64,000 nt of DNA from Kosmotoga arenicorallina S304 (GTDB lineage Bacteria; Thermotogota; Thermotogae; Petrotogales; Kosmotogaceae): contig NZ_JFHK01000005.1 of NCBI RefSeq assembly GCF_001636545.1, positions 101,013 through 165,012 of the forward strand, given 5' to 3'. Numbering within the stretch: position 1 is the stretch's first letter; every line of letters starts with the position of its first letter. The notes under the pieces are model-generated. The model was not told the origin of the DNA. It ran no database searches and worked only from the letters and a program-made list of their open reading frames with translations. This document shows, in pieces, positions 9,187-17,712 of this stretch. A program made the position numbers and the translations under genes.

Positions 9187-9215
9187 AAGCTAAATCATAA
9201 ACGAACTTTCGTCAA
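9187..9215 (-). promoter_or_regulatory. Possible promoter of the methylmalonyl-CoA operon
   Basis: On the minus strand TTGACG (9210-9215) is followed 17 bases later by TAGCTT (9187-9192), about 30 bases before the mutase start. The -35 match is good and the -10 weak. I see no cobalamin riboswitch in the 200 bp upstream of the operon, although its first product needs B12. Confidence 0.35.
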
Positions 9216-9393
9216 CGGGTCAATGAATCTATTATCACTGAATATTGCAATTTTACTCCAGCTCTTCTTTGATTTTCCCGCGCATTGGCCGTTTATTGGA
9301 AACTGCTTAGCAGTCTGTTAAAATTTTTCTGAACAGAAGAGATTCGAAGTCTGTCATAATGATGTAAAATGTAAATAGTCGGAGGTGGTTCTA

Positions 9394-10734
9394 TTGAAAA
9401 GGGGTATTATGTTCTTTCTATTTTTTCTGTCGGCAATCGTTGCTTTTGCTTCAATTGAAGAACTTGCCACAAAAATCCCTTCTTCAGCCTTAAATGTTCT
9501 TCTTGTGGAGGACCTTAAAGGCAATTATGAAAACCTGAAAGGTACAACTCTCGGTGATGTGCTCTTAAACCAGCTGGCACTTGACCAAATTGCTGCTCAA
9601 TATATCGAAATGGCCGCCTATAACAATGGTCAAGACCCCCAGGTGATTTATAGCATTTTTTCGTCGAACCTCGCTGCGGCGAATTGGAGCTCGGAGTCGG
9701 GCTCAAAAAGCATTGTTATTCTTGGTCCCATTGAAAAAGCGGAAAATGCCAGGAAAGCAATTGAAAGCGTTCTCCCACAGTTTCTACCTGAAAACTTCAA
9801 TTTAAATATCGCTACCGACGGAAAATATCTTTATATAGGTGATGTAGACGCTTATTCCAGAACGGAAAAAGGCTATCAGATTTCTATTATTAACGAGCTT
9901 CCAGAAGGCTTTATGTATATTGTGGGTGGCGATGAAGAATTCAGCCAGAAAGTGGTTCTTTACTTTGAAGACAATTACCTTAAAGGTGACGGAATATTAT
10001 CAGCAAAAACGCAACAAGCTTCTGAAAAACTCCGTGCCCTTTTTGAAGGTGCATCAGTTGAAAAGCTGGAAGCAGCTCCGAGGTTTTCCTTCGCCACAAT
10101 TTCCCTTAAAGCGAATTCAATAGAAGAAGCAGAGAGCTTATTGATGGATAGGTTCAATCTTTCTCTCACCACAGACACTGTTCAAGCGTTGTCAAAGGAT
10201 TTTCTCGATAAAATTTCAGGGAAGCTAACCGGGGAACTTCTCGTAGATGTTGAGCTTGATATAGATGCGCTCTTGAATAGCTTTATGAGCATGCAGATGG
10301 GTGATGCCAATACAACAGAAGATACGACCTCTGTTCCTCCGTTAAAGCTGGTAAGCAAGATGGGTTTTAACGGGAACTTTGAAGAGTTGCTTTCTCTCAT
10401 GGAGGAAGCGGGAGTTCCATACACAGCTGAAGGAAACGTTGCAAAGACCGAGCAAAACATGTATATATGGATTGATGGAGGCTATATTGTGTCCAGTCTT
10501 GCAAATAAAGATGAAACAGACAGCTGGCTTCAACACATGACCCCACTAAAGGATAATCCTGTATTTACACAGTTTTCCAGGGGAGTTCCCGCCGAACACT
10601 CCTTTTCGCTATTTATAGACGCTGGAATTGCTTTAAGTGCCTTAATGGGTACTGAAGTGGAAAGTGGAATAGCGGCTTTTTCATGGTATTCATATGATGA
10701 TAATGCACTAAAGGGAAAATTCATAATCAAATAA
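9394..10734 (+). CDS. Secreted protein of unknown function (about 446 aa)
   Basis: A signal peptide is clear: MKRG, a hydrophobic core (about res 5-18), then an AFA-type cleavage site. The mature part is acidic, lacks membrane segments and Cys pairs, and alternates predicted helices and strands. It resembles large extracytoplasmic 'DUF3352-like' proteins in composition only; I do not recognise a motif. I set the start at TTG 9394, 6-8 bases after GGAGGTGG; the longer GTG start at 9385 would lie inside that ribosome site. The gene stands alone between a divergent operon on the left and a convergent one on the right. Confidence 0.75.
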   Translation: MKRGIMFFLFFLSAIVAFASIEELATKIPSSALNVLLVEDLKGNYENLKGTTLGDVLLNQLALDQIAAQYIEMAAYNNGQDPQVIYSIFSSNLAAANWSSESGSKSIVILGPIEKAENARKAIESVLPQFLPENFNLNIATDGKYLYIGDVDAYSRTEKGYQISIINELPEGFMYIVGGDEEFSQKVVLYFEDNYLKGDGILSAKTQQASEKLRALFEGASVEKLEAAPRFSFATISLKANSIEEAESLLMDRFNLSLTTDTVQALSKDFLDKISGKLTGELLVDVELDIDALLNSFMSMQMGDANTTEDTTSVPPLKLVSKMGFNGNFEELLSLMEEAGVPYTAEGNVAKTEQNMYIWIDGGYIVSSLANKDETDSWLQHMTPLKDNPVFTQFSRGVPAEHSFSLFIDAGIALSALMGTEVESGIAAFSWYSYDDNALKGKFIIK

Positions 10735-10769
10735 AAAAAGCCCCGGAAGCCTTAGCGGAGCGTCGGGGC
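10733..10769 (-). terminator. Terminator-like hairpin facing the minus strand
   Basis: GCCCCG (10740-10745) pairs with CGGGGC (10764-10769). On the minus strand the stem is followed by a seven-T run. It would stop leftward transcripts coming through from cysS, a second barrier after the hairpin at 10861. On the plus strand it has no T-tract. Confidence 0.6.
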
Positions 10770-10860
10770 AATGAACATCTCGCAACAAAATTATACCATC
10801 TTAAACCATAGATAGTCAAGTGTATACTATACTGGATTTTAGATGTTTCGAATTCCATTA

Positions 10861-10889
10861 AAAAAGTCACCCTTTTCGGGTGACTTTTT
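10861..10889. terminator. Bidirectional terminator after cysS
   Basis: A perfect 12-bp stem AAAAAGTCACCC / GGGTGACTTTTT with loop TTTTC has T-runs on both strands. It lies between the convergent cysS and the secreted-protein gene, and can end either transcript. Confidence 0.9.
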
Positions 10890-10902
10890 GATTTATGAAT
10901 CT

Positions 10903-12279
10903 TTAAAATGACCACTTCGTGCCATCAGGAGTATCCATCAACTTTATTCCAAGTTCCATAAGCCTGCCTCTTATCTCATCAGATTTCTCATAGTTCTTCT
11001 CTTTCCTGAATTGACTCCTGAGGTCAATGAGTATTTTCACAAGACCGTCAATATCAAAGTGATTGCTTTCCGGAAGTTCAAATATCCCCAGAACCGGCCC
11101 GAATTCATTCCTGACAAGATGAAAAGCCTCAAGCTTTCGCAATTCATCAGAAGCATTGGCGACTTCATTTATCATTTCAAAAATCAGCGCAAGGGCTTTT
11201 GGAGTATTGAAGTCATCATCGAGATATGCTTTAAATTCGGCGATTTTCTCGCTTATCCAGGAGGATTTTCTGGCAAAAGGTTGTTTGTCCCCCAGACTTT
11301 GCTCAAAGTCATTCAATATTTGATTTCCTCTCGTAACAGCCGTCTTCGCTTCTTGTAACAGGTCCTCCGAATAATCGATGGGTGAGCGATAATGTTTGGA
11401 AAATATGAAATAGCGAATGGCGTCTTTCCCGTATTTTTTTACGGCTTCCTTTATTGTTATAAAGTTTCCAAGAGATTTGGACATCTTTGAACCGGCAAAT
11501 CTCATCATGCCATTGTGCATCCAGTATTTTGCAAAGGGTTTCCCATACCTTGCTTCTGACTGCGCTCTCTCGTTTTCATGGTGGGGAAATATCAAGTCTG
11601 AACCTCCAGCATGAATATCGAAAGATTCTCCAAGTATACATGTAGACATGACTGAACATTCAATATGCCAGCCAGGCCTACCCTTTCCCCAAGGGCTTTC
11701 CCAGTAGGGTTCATTTTCCTTGGCAGCTTTCCACAACGCAAAATCCTCTGGAGATTTTTTCCGTTCCCCGGGTTGTATTCTTGCCCCAGCAATCAGGTCT
11801 TCCAGCTTTCTACCTGAGAGTTTGCCATAGCTATCAAAACTTGAAACATCGAAATATACATCACCTTCTGAAACATAAGCATGGCCTTTCTCAATGAGGT
11901 CTTCAATGAATTCGATTATTTCATCAACATAATGAGTTGTTCTAGGATGAAAATTGGCAGGCCTTATACCCAAAGCCATGGAATCCTTCCAGTATTGAAC
12001 AATATAGCGTTCAGCTATTTCAAGCGAATCTACATTTTCCTCATTGGCTTTAATGATTATCTTGTCATCTATATCCGTGAAATTCTGGGTGAGTATAACC
12101 TTATATCCGGAGTATTCAAGATATCTGCGAAAAGTGTCAAAGGTAATAGCGGGTCTGCTATTGCCCAGATGGACGAAATTATACACTGTCGGCCCACAAA
12201 CATAAATTCTGACCTCACCGGGATTTAATGGGATGAGCTCTTCCTTTTTTCCAGTGAGAGTATTTGTTATCTTTATCAC
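10903..12279 (-). CDS. cysS: Cysteinyl-tRNA synthetase
   Basis: A class I synthetase of 458 residues that charges tRNA-Cys. Motifs in order: YVCGPTVYNFVHLGNSRP (first zinc Cys and HIGH-like HLGN, about res 27-44), HIECSVMSTCILG (second zinc Cys), HAGGSDLIFPHHENERAQ (zinc His/Glu) and KMSKSLGN (KMSKS, about res 266). The C-terminal part is helical and short. It overlaps the gltX stop by 4 bp, so it is co-transcribed and probably translationally coupled. It is the last gene of the long minus-strand run. Confidence 0.97.
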   Translation of the reverse strand: MIKITNTLTGKKEELIPLNPGEVRIYVCGPTVYNFVHLGNSRPAITFDTFRRYLEYSGYKVILTQNFTDIDDKIIIKANEENVDSLEIAERYIVQYWKDSMALGIRPANFHPRTTHYVDEIIEFIEDLIEKGHAYVSEGDVYFDVSSFDSYGKLSGRKLEDLIAGARIQPGERKKSPEDFALWKAAKENEPYWESPWGKGRPGWHIECSVMSTCILGESFDIHAGGSDLIFPHHENERAQSEARYGKPFAKYWMHNGMMRFAGSKMSKSLGNFITIKEAVKKYGKDAIRYFIFSKHYRSPIDYSEDLLQEAKTAVTRGNQILNDFEQSLGDKQPFARKSSWISEKIAEFKAYLDDDFNTPKALALIFEMINEVANASDELRKLEAFHLVRNEFGPVLGIFELPESNHFDIDGLVKILIDLRSQFRKEKNYEKSDEIRGRLMELGIKLMDTPDGTKWSF

Positions 12280-13724
12280 AGATTGCCCACCGCCCTATCT
12301 ATCCTATCCGTAACTTTGTTTTTTCCAAGCAGGAAGAGAACTTCCACAAGCTCCGGCCCTTCATCCATGCCTGTAAGAACCTTTCTAAAAGTTTGATAGA
12401 AAAGCTTCCTATCAGGTTTGATTTCTTTTATTGCTCTTTTGACAACATCCACCACTGCTTTGTGCTCCCAGGTGTTTATCTCTTCGAGATATTCCTTTAT
12501 TTTCTTCAAAACAAGTACCACTTGCTTATCTTCTTCAGTTTTCTTGGATAATTCGATAGTTTCGGGATCTTTGAAATACACTTCGAGCTTTTCAGGAATT
12601 TCTTCAAGAATTTCAACACCTTTTCGGACAGAATCCACGGCTTTTCTCAACCACTTTATGTTGGCCTTAGCCTGCTCTTCAGTCATGTAACCTTTTTCAA
12701 TTATATATGGAATAGATAATTCCGTGACCCTTTCAAGATTAACCTCCCGGATATAAACACCATTCATCCAGCGCGCCTTTGCCACATCAAAAACGGCCGG
12801 GCTTGAATGAAGTCTTTCAATGGAAAATTCCCTTATCATTTCATCAATATGCATTATTTCTTTCCCTTCTGGATGGGACCATCCCAGCAAGGCAAGATAG
12901 TTAACAAAAGCCTCGGGAAGGAAACCCTTGTCACGGAATTCCTCTACAGATGTAGCTCCATGCCTTTTGCTCAGCTTTTTACCATCAGGGCCGAGGATCA
13001 TCGATACATGTGCAAATTTCGGCGGTATAATTCCAAAGGCCTCATAAAGAGCTAATTGTTTTAGTGTATTTGAAAGATGGTCATCACCCCTGATTACATG
13101 GGTTATCTCCATAGATATATCGTCCACAACCACTGCAAAATTGTATATGGGTAAGCCATTTGACCGCATAATCGCAAAATCGCCCAGCGAACCCTCTTTG
13201 AAAACGACTTCACCCTTTACCAGATCAATAAAGGCGTATTCCTTCCTTGGCATCTTGAAAAATATAGCAGGCTTCAAACCCTTTTCTCTAAATTCCTTGC
13301 GCCTTTCCGGAGTATCAAATTCTCTGAACATCTCTTCTGAATAATGCGGAGCTTTGCCCTTAGCCATCAGAGAGTCATGCAGTCTTTTGATTTCTTCAGG
13401 GGAAGCGAAAACTTCATAAGCTTTCCCCTCTTCAAGCAATCTTTCTGCCATCTGTCTGTATATATATTTCCTTTCGCTTTGCCGGTAAGGACCATAAGAC
13501 CCACCAATATCAGGACCTTCATCCCATGAAATCCCCATCCATAGAAGAGATTCTATCAATTTTTCTTCAGATTCTTTTGTTGATCTTTCTAAATCGGTGT
13601 CTTCTATTCTAAGAACGAATTTTCCATCAGAATGTCTGGCATAAAGATAATTAAAAAGAGCCGTCCTGGCTCCTCCTACATGCAAGTGCCCTGTTGGGCT
13701 TGGAGCAAACCTAACTCTAACCAT
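12276..13724 (-). CDS. gltX: Glutamyl-tRNA synthetase
   Basis: A class I synthetase of 482 residues with RFAPSPTGHLHVGGARTALF at the N terminus (HIGH region) and KKLSKRHG (KMSKS-like). A C-terminal helical anticodon-binding domain follows. It charges tRNA-Glu. Some bacteria carry a second GltX that charges tRNA-Gln; I cannot tell which specificity this copy has. I chose ATG 13724, placed after AGGTGGTGA; the longer frame from 13736 starts inside that site. It lies 15 bp after the NUDIX stop. Confidence 0.96.
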   Translation of the reverse strand: MVRVRFAPSPTGHLHVGGARTALFNYLYARHSDGKFVLRIEDTDLERSTKESEEKLIESLLWMGISWDEGPDIGGSYGPYRQSERKYIYRQMAERLLEEGKAYEVFASPEEIKRLHDSLMAKGKAPHYSEEMFREFDTPERRKEFREKGLKPAIFFKMPRKEYAFIDLVKGEVVFKEGSLGDFAIMRSNGLPIYNFAVVVDDISMEITHVIRGDDHLSNTLKQLALYEAFGIIPPKFAHVSMILGPDGKKLSKRHGATSVEEFRDKGFLPEAFVNYLALLGWSHPEGKEIMHIDEMIREFSIERLHSSPAVFDVAKARWMNGVYIREVNLERVTELSIPYIIEKGYMTEEQAKANIKWLRKAVDSVRKGVEILEEIPEKLEVYFKDPETIELSKKTEEDKQVVLVLKKIKEYLEEINTWEHKAVVDVVKRAIKEIKPDRKLFYQTFRKVLTGMDEGPELVEVLFLLGKNKVTDRIDRAVGNL

Positions 13725-13739
13725 TTCTTTCACCACCTG

Positions 13740-14285
13740 TCAGATGTTTAAATGTTTTTCAGCCATGAGCACCCCGGCAATGGTCTTTCCATCTAAAATT
13801 TTACCTGAAAGAATCTCTTTTACAATGTCTTGAAAGGAAAGCTCTATCTTTTCTATAAACTCTCCGGAATCAGGTTCTGGTTCTCCATCGGGTATAACCT
13901 CAGCGAGAAAGATGTGAATTTTTTCGTCAGAAAATCCCGGTGAAGTGTACATTTCACTTAATTTCGTTAATTTCATTGCTTTATAACCCGTTTCCTCTTT
14001 CAGTTCCCTGACAGCACAGAGTTCTGGTTCCTCGCCTTCTTCCAGTTTTCCAGCGGGGATTTCCAGTAAAAACTGGTTGACTGGAAACCGAAATTGCTTT
14101 ACAAGTATTATCTTATCGCCAAAAACAGGTACTACTGCGACAGCACCTTGATGACGCACTACTTCCCGATGGCTCTCAGAACCATCTATCAGTTTAACTC
14201 TGTGCTTTTCCACCTTTATAATATTGCCAGTAAAAATCTCTTTACATTGTATGGATTTTTCGGCTTTTGGTTCCTGAACTTCCAT
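13740..14285 (-). CDS. NUDIX hydrolase, ADP-ribose pyrophosphatase type
   Basis: The 181-residue protein has a complete NUDIX box starting at GKLEEGEE and continuing through RELKEETGY (about res 79-101). An N-terminal beta domain carries EVVRHQGAVAVVP, typical of the ADP-ribose pyrophosphatase (NudF/YqkG) branch. It would hydrolyse ADP-ribose or related nucleoside diphosphate sugars to AMP and a sugar phosphate with Mg2+. It lies 6 bp downstream of cdd and 15 bp upstream of gltX, in the same operon. The exact substrate is inferred. Confidence 0.88.
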   Translation of the reverse strand: MEVQEPKAEKSIQCKEIFTGNIIKVEKHRVKLIDGSESHREVVRHQGAVAVVPVFGDKIILVKQFRFPVNQFLLEIPAGKLEEGEEPELCAVRELKEETGYKAMKLTKLSEMYTSPGFSDEKIHIFLAEVIPDGEPEPDSGEFIEKIELSFQDIVKEILSGKILDGKTIAGVLMAEKHLNI

Positions 14286-14291
14286 TTATCG

Positions 14292-14687
14292 TCATTCTCC
14301 TCTTAAATCAAATTGTAACGGAAGTAATTCAGACACACTGGTTTCCATTACCTCATTTCGTCCTGCCAATATGACTGTAAACTCTCCAAATTCAGCCATA
14401 ACCTGACGGCATGCGCCACAGGGTGGGGTCGGGGCTTCCTGTGACCCAACAACAACCAAGCCTTTGAATTTCCTTTTGCCGTTACTTACCGCGGAAAAGA
14501 TGGCACTGCGTTCAGCACATATGGTAAGACCCAGGGAAGCATTTTCTACATTCGTTCCCAGAAATATCTCTCCATCTTCTGTTAAGAGAGCCGCACCAAC
14601 TGCAAAATTCGAATAAGGGGAATATGAGTTCTCTCTTGCTTCCTTGGCTTTTTCAATCAGCAGCTTCTTTTCCTCTTTGGTCAGCAT
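14292..14687 (-). CDS. cdd: Cytidine deaminase
   Basis: A small (131 aa) zinc deaminase converting cytidine/deoxycytidine to uridine/deoxyuridine in pyrimidine salvage. It shows YSPYSNFAVGAALL at the N terminus, the catalytic block NVENASLGLTICAERSAI (zinc Cys and proton-shuttle Glu) and TPPCGACRQVMAEF (two further zinc Cys). GGAGGA precedes the ATG. Its start lies 35 bp inside the upstream CNNM gene, an unusually long coding overlap. Confidence 0.95.
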   Translation of the reverse strand: MLTKEEKKLLIEKAKEARENSYSPYSNFAVGAALLTEDGEIFLGTNVENASLGLTICAERSAIFSAVSNGKRKFKGLVVVGSQEAPTPPCGACRQVMAEFGEFTVILAGRNEVMETSVSELLPLQFDLRGE

Positions 14688-16014
14688 GTCTTCTCCTCCG
14701 TTCCACAGTAAGCTTTATTTTCTCGATACGGTTCTTACCAATTGCTATGATTTCAAAGTCGAAACCATCTATACTTATTATCTCACCAACCTCAGGAAAA
14801 CGCTCCAAAACTTCAAGCAGATATCCACCTACGGTTTCAAACTCCGTTTCAGGGAATTTGACTTCAAGTTCTCTTTCAATATCATTTATAGGTGTCATTC
14901 CATCTATTATATATGTATTCTCACCTATCTTCTCTATTGTTATTTCCTCGGATTCTACATCGTACTCATCCAGAATTTCCCCTGTAAACTCCTCAAGGAT
15001 GTCTTCCATGGACACCAGTCCCGCAGTACCACCATATTCATCCACTACAATGGCTAAATGAATTTTTCTCTGCTTGAATTCTTTCATCAAATCATGGATT
15101 TTTTTGGTTTCCGGTATGAAAAATGGAGCGCGCATTATTTCCTTTACCGGAATAGTATTCAAAATCTTTTCCGTGTAATTTCTCTCCGCAATATAGCCAA
15201 TGATATCTTTTGCATAGCACACACCAACAATGCGGTCAATGTTATCCCGGTAAACGGGTATTCGTGAATACCCTTCTTCATGAACAAGATTTAATAGATC
15301 CCTGAGTACTGCATCCTCTTCTATACACACTATTTCAACCCTTGGTGTCATAATTTCTTTTACAGAGGTGTCCTTTAATTCCAGGGACATCTTCATCATA
15401 CGTCTTTCTTCGGGAAGCAGTACACCTTCTTCATGGCCTGCGTCGACAGCGGAAATGATTTCATCCTCGGTTATAAAGGGGGTTTCTCTGACTTTTTTTC
15501 CTCCTCTGATCACTATCAAAGCGTTGGAGATTCTCATAAGAAGCCATATAATCGGGGTGAGAACCCTTGTTACAAAGGAGATAAAACTTATTATCCTGCG
15601 AAAGACTTTTTCAGAATTTTCCCTTGCATGGATCTTGGGTGTTATCTCACCAAAGACAAGTATCAGAAAAGTCATCACACCGGTTACTATAGCTGCTGCA
15701 GTGCTCTGAGCACTTTCAGGCAGTATTTTTAATACCAGAAGTGTGGCCACAGAAGATGCGAGAATGTTGACAAGATTATTCATTATGAGAATCGCTGTGA
15801 GCATCTTATTTGGCTTTTCAAGGGATTCTTGAAGAATTTGCTGCATGGATTTGTCTTTTTCCTCTTTTAGGAGTTTCCTTAACTTCAACCTACTCACAGA
15901 AGTAAGAGCGGTCTCAGAACCGGAAAAAAGTCCAGAAAGATAGATCAAAAAAACAAGAAACAGAAAGTTCAATAACAACGAGAGAGGGTCTCCAGTACTG
16001 GCTGGGTCTTCCAC
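14653..16014 (-). CDS. CNNM/CorC-type membrane protein with CBS pair (hemolysin C family)
   Basis: The 453 residues are arranged as an N-terminal DUF21/CNNM membrane domain (about four helices, res 10-165), two CBS domains (about 205-330; EIMTPRVEIVCIEEDA and EIMRAPFFIPETK), and a C-terminal CorC_HlyC domain (EELEV-like ERELEVKFPETEFETVGGY). Relatives take part in Mg2+/Co2+ efflux; the name 'hemolysin' is historical. The start is GTG, 12 bases after GGAGG, so it is less certain than the reading frame. It lies between rlmH and cdd in a cotranscribed run. Confidence 0.88.
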   Translation of the reverse strand: MEDPASTGDPLSLLLNFLFLVFLIYLSGLFSGSETALTSVSRLKLRKLLKEEKDKSMQQILQESLEKPNKMLTAILIMNNLVNILASSVATLLVLKILPESAQSTAAAIVTGVMTFLILVFGEITPKIHARENSEKVFRRIISFISFVTRVLTPIIWLLMRISNALIVIRGGKKVRETPFITEDEIISAVDAGHEEGVLLPEERRMMKMSLELKDTSVKEIMTPRVEIVCIEEDAVLRDLLNLVHEEGYSRIPVYRDNIDRIVGVCYAKDIIGYIAERNYTEKILNTIPVKEIMRAPFFIPETKKIHDLMKEFKQRKIHLAIVVDEYGGTAGLVSMEDILEEFTGEILDEYDVESEEITIEKIGENTYIIDGMTPINDIERELEVKFPETEFETVGGYLLEVLERFPEVGEIISIDGFDFEIIAIGKNRIEKIKLTVERRRRHADQRGKEAAD

Positions 16015-16034
16015 TGTAATTTAACACCTCCAGA

Positions 16035-16502
16035 TCAATAGTGATATGTTTTTCCCTTTATTATTGTTTCAGCCCTGTATAGCTGTTCTAAGAGCAGTAA
16101 CACCGCCATCTCATGGGTAAAAGTTAGCTTTGACAATGAGAAAAGCTCCCATCCGCCTTCCAGTATTTCACGGGAAAAGCCATAAGGCCCACCTATGAGA
16201 AACAATACTTTTTTCACACTTCTATTTTGCCATGTTTTTAGCTTCGATGCAAATTGAACCGATGTGGGGATTTTCCCTCTTTCATCAAGAATCAAAACCT
16301 TTGCATATTTCTCAACTTCAATTATACCGATATATCTTTTTGCTTCTTCCTTTTTTATTTCTTCAATATTGCTTCCTCTTCCCGGTGGTAACGTTGTAAT
16401 TTTAACCGTAGCATAAGGGGACACCCATTTCAAGTACTGTTCCACCCCTATTTTGATGAAATCCGTTTTGATCTTACCGGTTACCACTATTTCAAAGGTC
16501 AC
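16035..16502 (-). CDS. rlmH: 23S rRNA pseudouridine-1915 N3-methyltransferase
   Basis: A SPOUT-class methyltransferase of the usual length (155 aa) that methylates pseudouridine 1915 in helix 69 of 23S rRNA. Recognisable features are LILDERGKIPTS, the SAM-binding knot FLIGGPYGFSREIL, and the C-terminal block SLSKLTFTHEMAVLLLLEQ then YRAETIIKGKTYHY, ending in the invariant YHY. The GTG start overlaps the hutI stop by 11 bp. Confidence 0.96.
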   Translation of the reverse strand: MTFEIVVTGKIKTDFIKIGVEQYLKWVSPYATVKITTLPPGRGSNIEEIKKEEAKRYIGIIEVEKYAKVLILDERGKIPTSVQFASKLKTWQNRSVKKVLFLIGGPYGFSREILEGGWELFSLSKLTFTHEMAVLLLLEQLYRAETIIKGKTYHY

Positions 16503-17712
16503 CGGCTATCACTCTTCCTTTTTTAATCGTGGCGGTAACGATCTTTCTGGAGAACATATACGGCAAATCGATGTAACTATCCATATCGAGGAGAGCAATG
16601 TCGGCATCATAGCCTATTTCCAATAACCCTTTACTGTCAGCCATACTCAATACATGAGCACTATTTGCTGTATAAGCAGTTATCGCCTCTTCTACACTGA
16701 GACCGTTTCGAGAAACTGCAAGATGAATTACGATTTGAGGGTTATAGATGTTGCATGAACCCGGGTTGAAATCTGACCCTAACGCAACAATCCCATTATG
16801 TTCAACCAGAAAATCTCCTCTTGCATACTTCTCTTTTAGAAAGAAAGAAGTTCCAGGCATTAATACCGCTGTGACATCACTGTTCGCTATTGTTTCAAGA
16901 GTAACCTCATCTGCTGCAATTAAGTGATCCGCTGAAACAGCCCCAAGCTCAACGGCAAGTTTCCCGCCGCCAGAATTTACTAGTTCATCAGCATGCATTC
17001 TTATCCTGAAACCCTGTTTTACCAATTCCTTCAAAAATCTTCTGCTCTCATCAGGCTCAAAAACGCCCTTTTCACAGAAAATATCAGCTGTATCTGTATA
17101 TTCTTTCACTTTATCAGTGAAGCCAAGCAAATATTCAAGATATTCCCTTTTATCCCTGTAATTGTGCGGGAAAGCATGTGCACCCAAAAAGGTGGAAATC
17201 ACATCAATAGGTTGGGACTTATTCAGGCGGTTTAACACCCTTAACTGTTTTAGCTCTGATTTCTCATCAAGCCCATAACCGCTTTTTCCCTCTACCGTGG
17301 TTATTCCGCAATGTGCCATTTCCACTAAATTTTTCATATTGTATTGAAAAAGCTCGGTTTCAGAAGCCTTTCTAACCGCTTCAACAGTTGAAAAAATGCC
17401 GCCGCCGTTCTCCATTATTTCCATATAGCTTTTCCCCTCGAGGCGCATGAGAAACTCAGAGCTTCGATTTCCTATAAAGGGAATATGAGTGTGGCAATCA
17501 ACAAACCCGGGCAAAGCTATCAATCCCTTTGCCTGGATTTTTCTCAACGCAGGCGGCTTTTCAGTCCCGATATAGGCGATTTTTCCATCCTTTATACCTA
17601 TATTCGCTCTTTTTATAACTCTGAGCATTCCCATTTCTTTACCCCTGACGGGGCCTTTGTGGATGGGGGAAACGATCTCTTTAAGACCAACAATTAGAGC
17701 ATCAAGCTCCAT
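16492..17712 (-). CDS. hutI: Imidazolonepropionase
   Basis: An amidohydrolase (406 aa) of histidine degradation that opens 4-imidazolone-5-propionate to N-formimino-L-glutamate. Metal and substrate motifs: GFVDCHTHIPFIGNR (HxH, about res 73), VEGKSGYGLD, MHADELVNSGGG, SADHL and ALGSDFNPGSCN. It overlaps the ftcD stop by 1 bp (TAATG), so the enzyme making formiminoglutamate and the one using it are coupled. HutH and HutU are not in this window. Confidence 0.95.
   Translation of the reverse strand: MELDALIVGLKEIVSPIHKGPVRGKEMGMLRVIKRANIGIKDGKIAYIGTEKPPALRKIQAKGLIALPGFVDCHTHIPFIGNRSSEFLMRLEGKSYMEIMENGGGIFSTVEAVRKASETELFQYNMKNLVEMAHCGITTVEGKSGYGLDEKSELKQLRVLNRLNKSQPIDVISTFLGAHAFPHNYRDKREYLEYLLGFTDKVKEYTDTADIFCEKGVFEPDESRRFLKELVKQGFRIRMHADELVNSGGGKLAVELGAVSADHLIAADEVTLETIANSDVTAVLMPGTSFFLKEKYARGDFLVEHNGIVALGSDFNPGSCNIYNPQIVIHLAVSRNGLSVEEAITAYTANSAHVLSMADSKGLLEIGYDADIALLDMDSYIDLPYMFSRKIVTATIKKGRVIAGDL

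Noticed and set aside
9158..9393. A cobalamin riboswitch before the mutase operon
   Set aside because: No B12-box (GCCACTG-like) or long leader is present on the minus strand; the gap is about 235 bp and shared with a divergent gene.
9574..9600. A TGGCAC..TTGC-like sigma-54 promoter
   Set aside because: The spacing between the GG and GC elements is wrong (9 bases between TGGCAC and TTGC in place of 5), and it lies inside a coding region.
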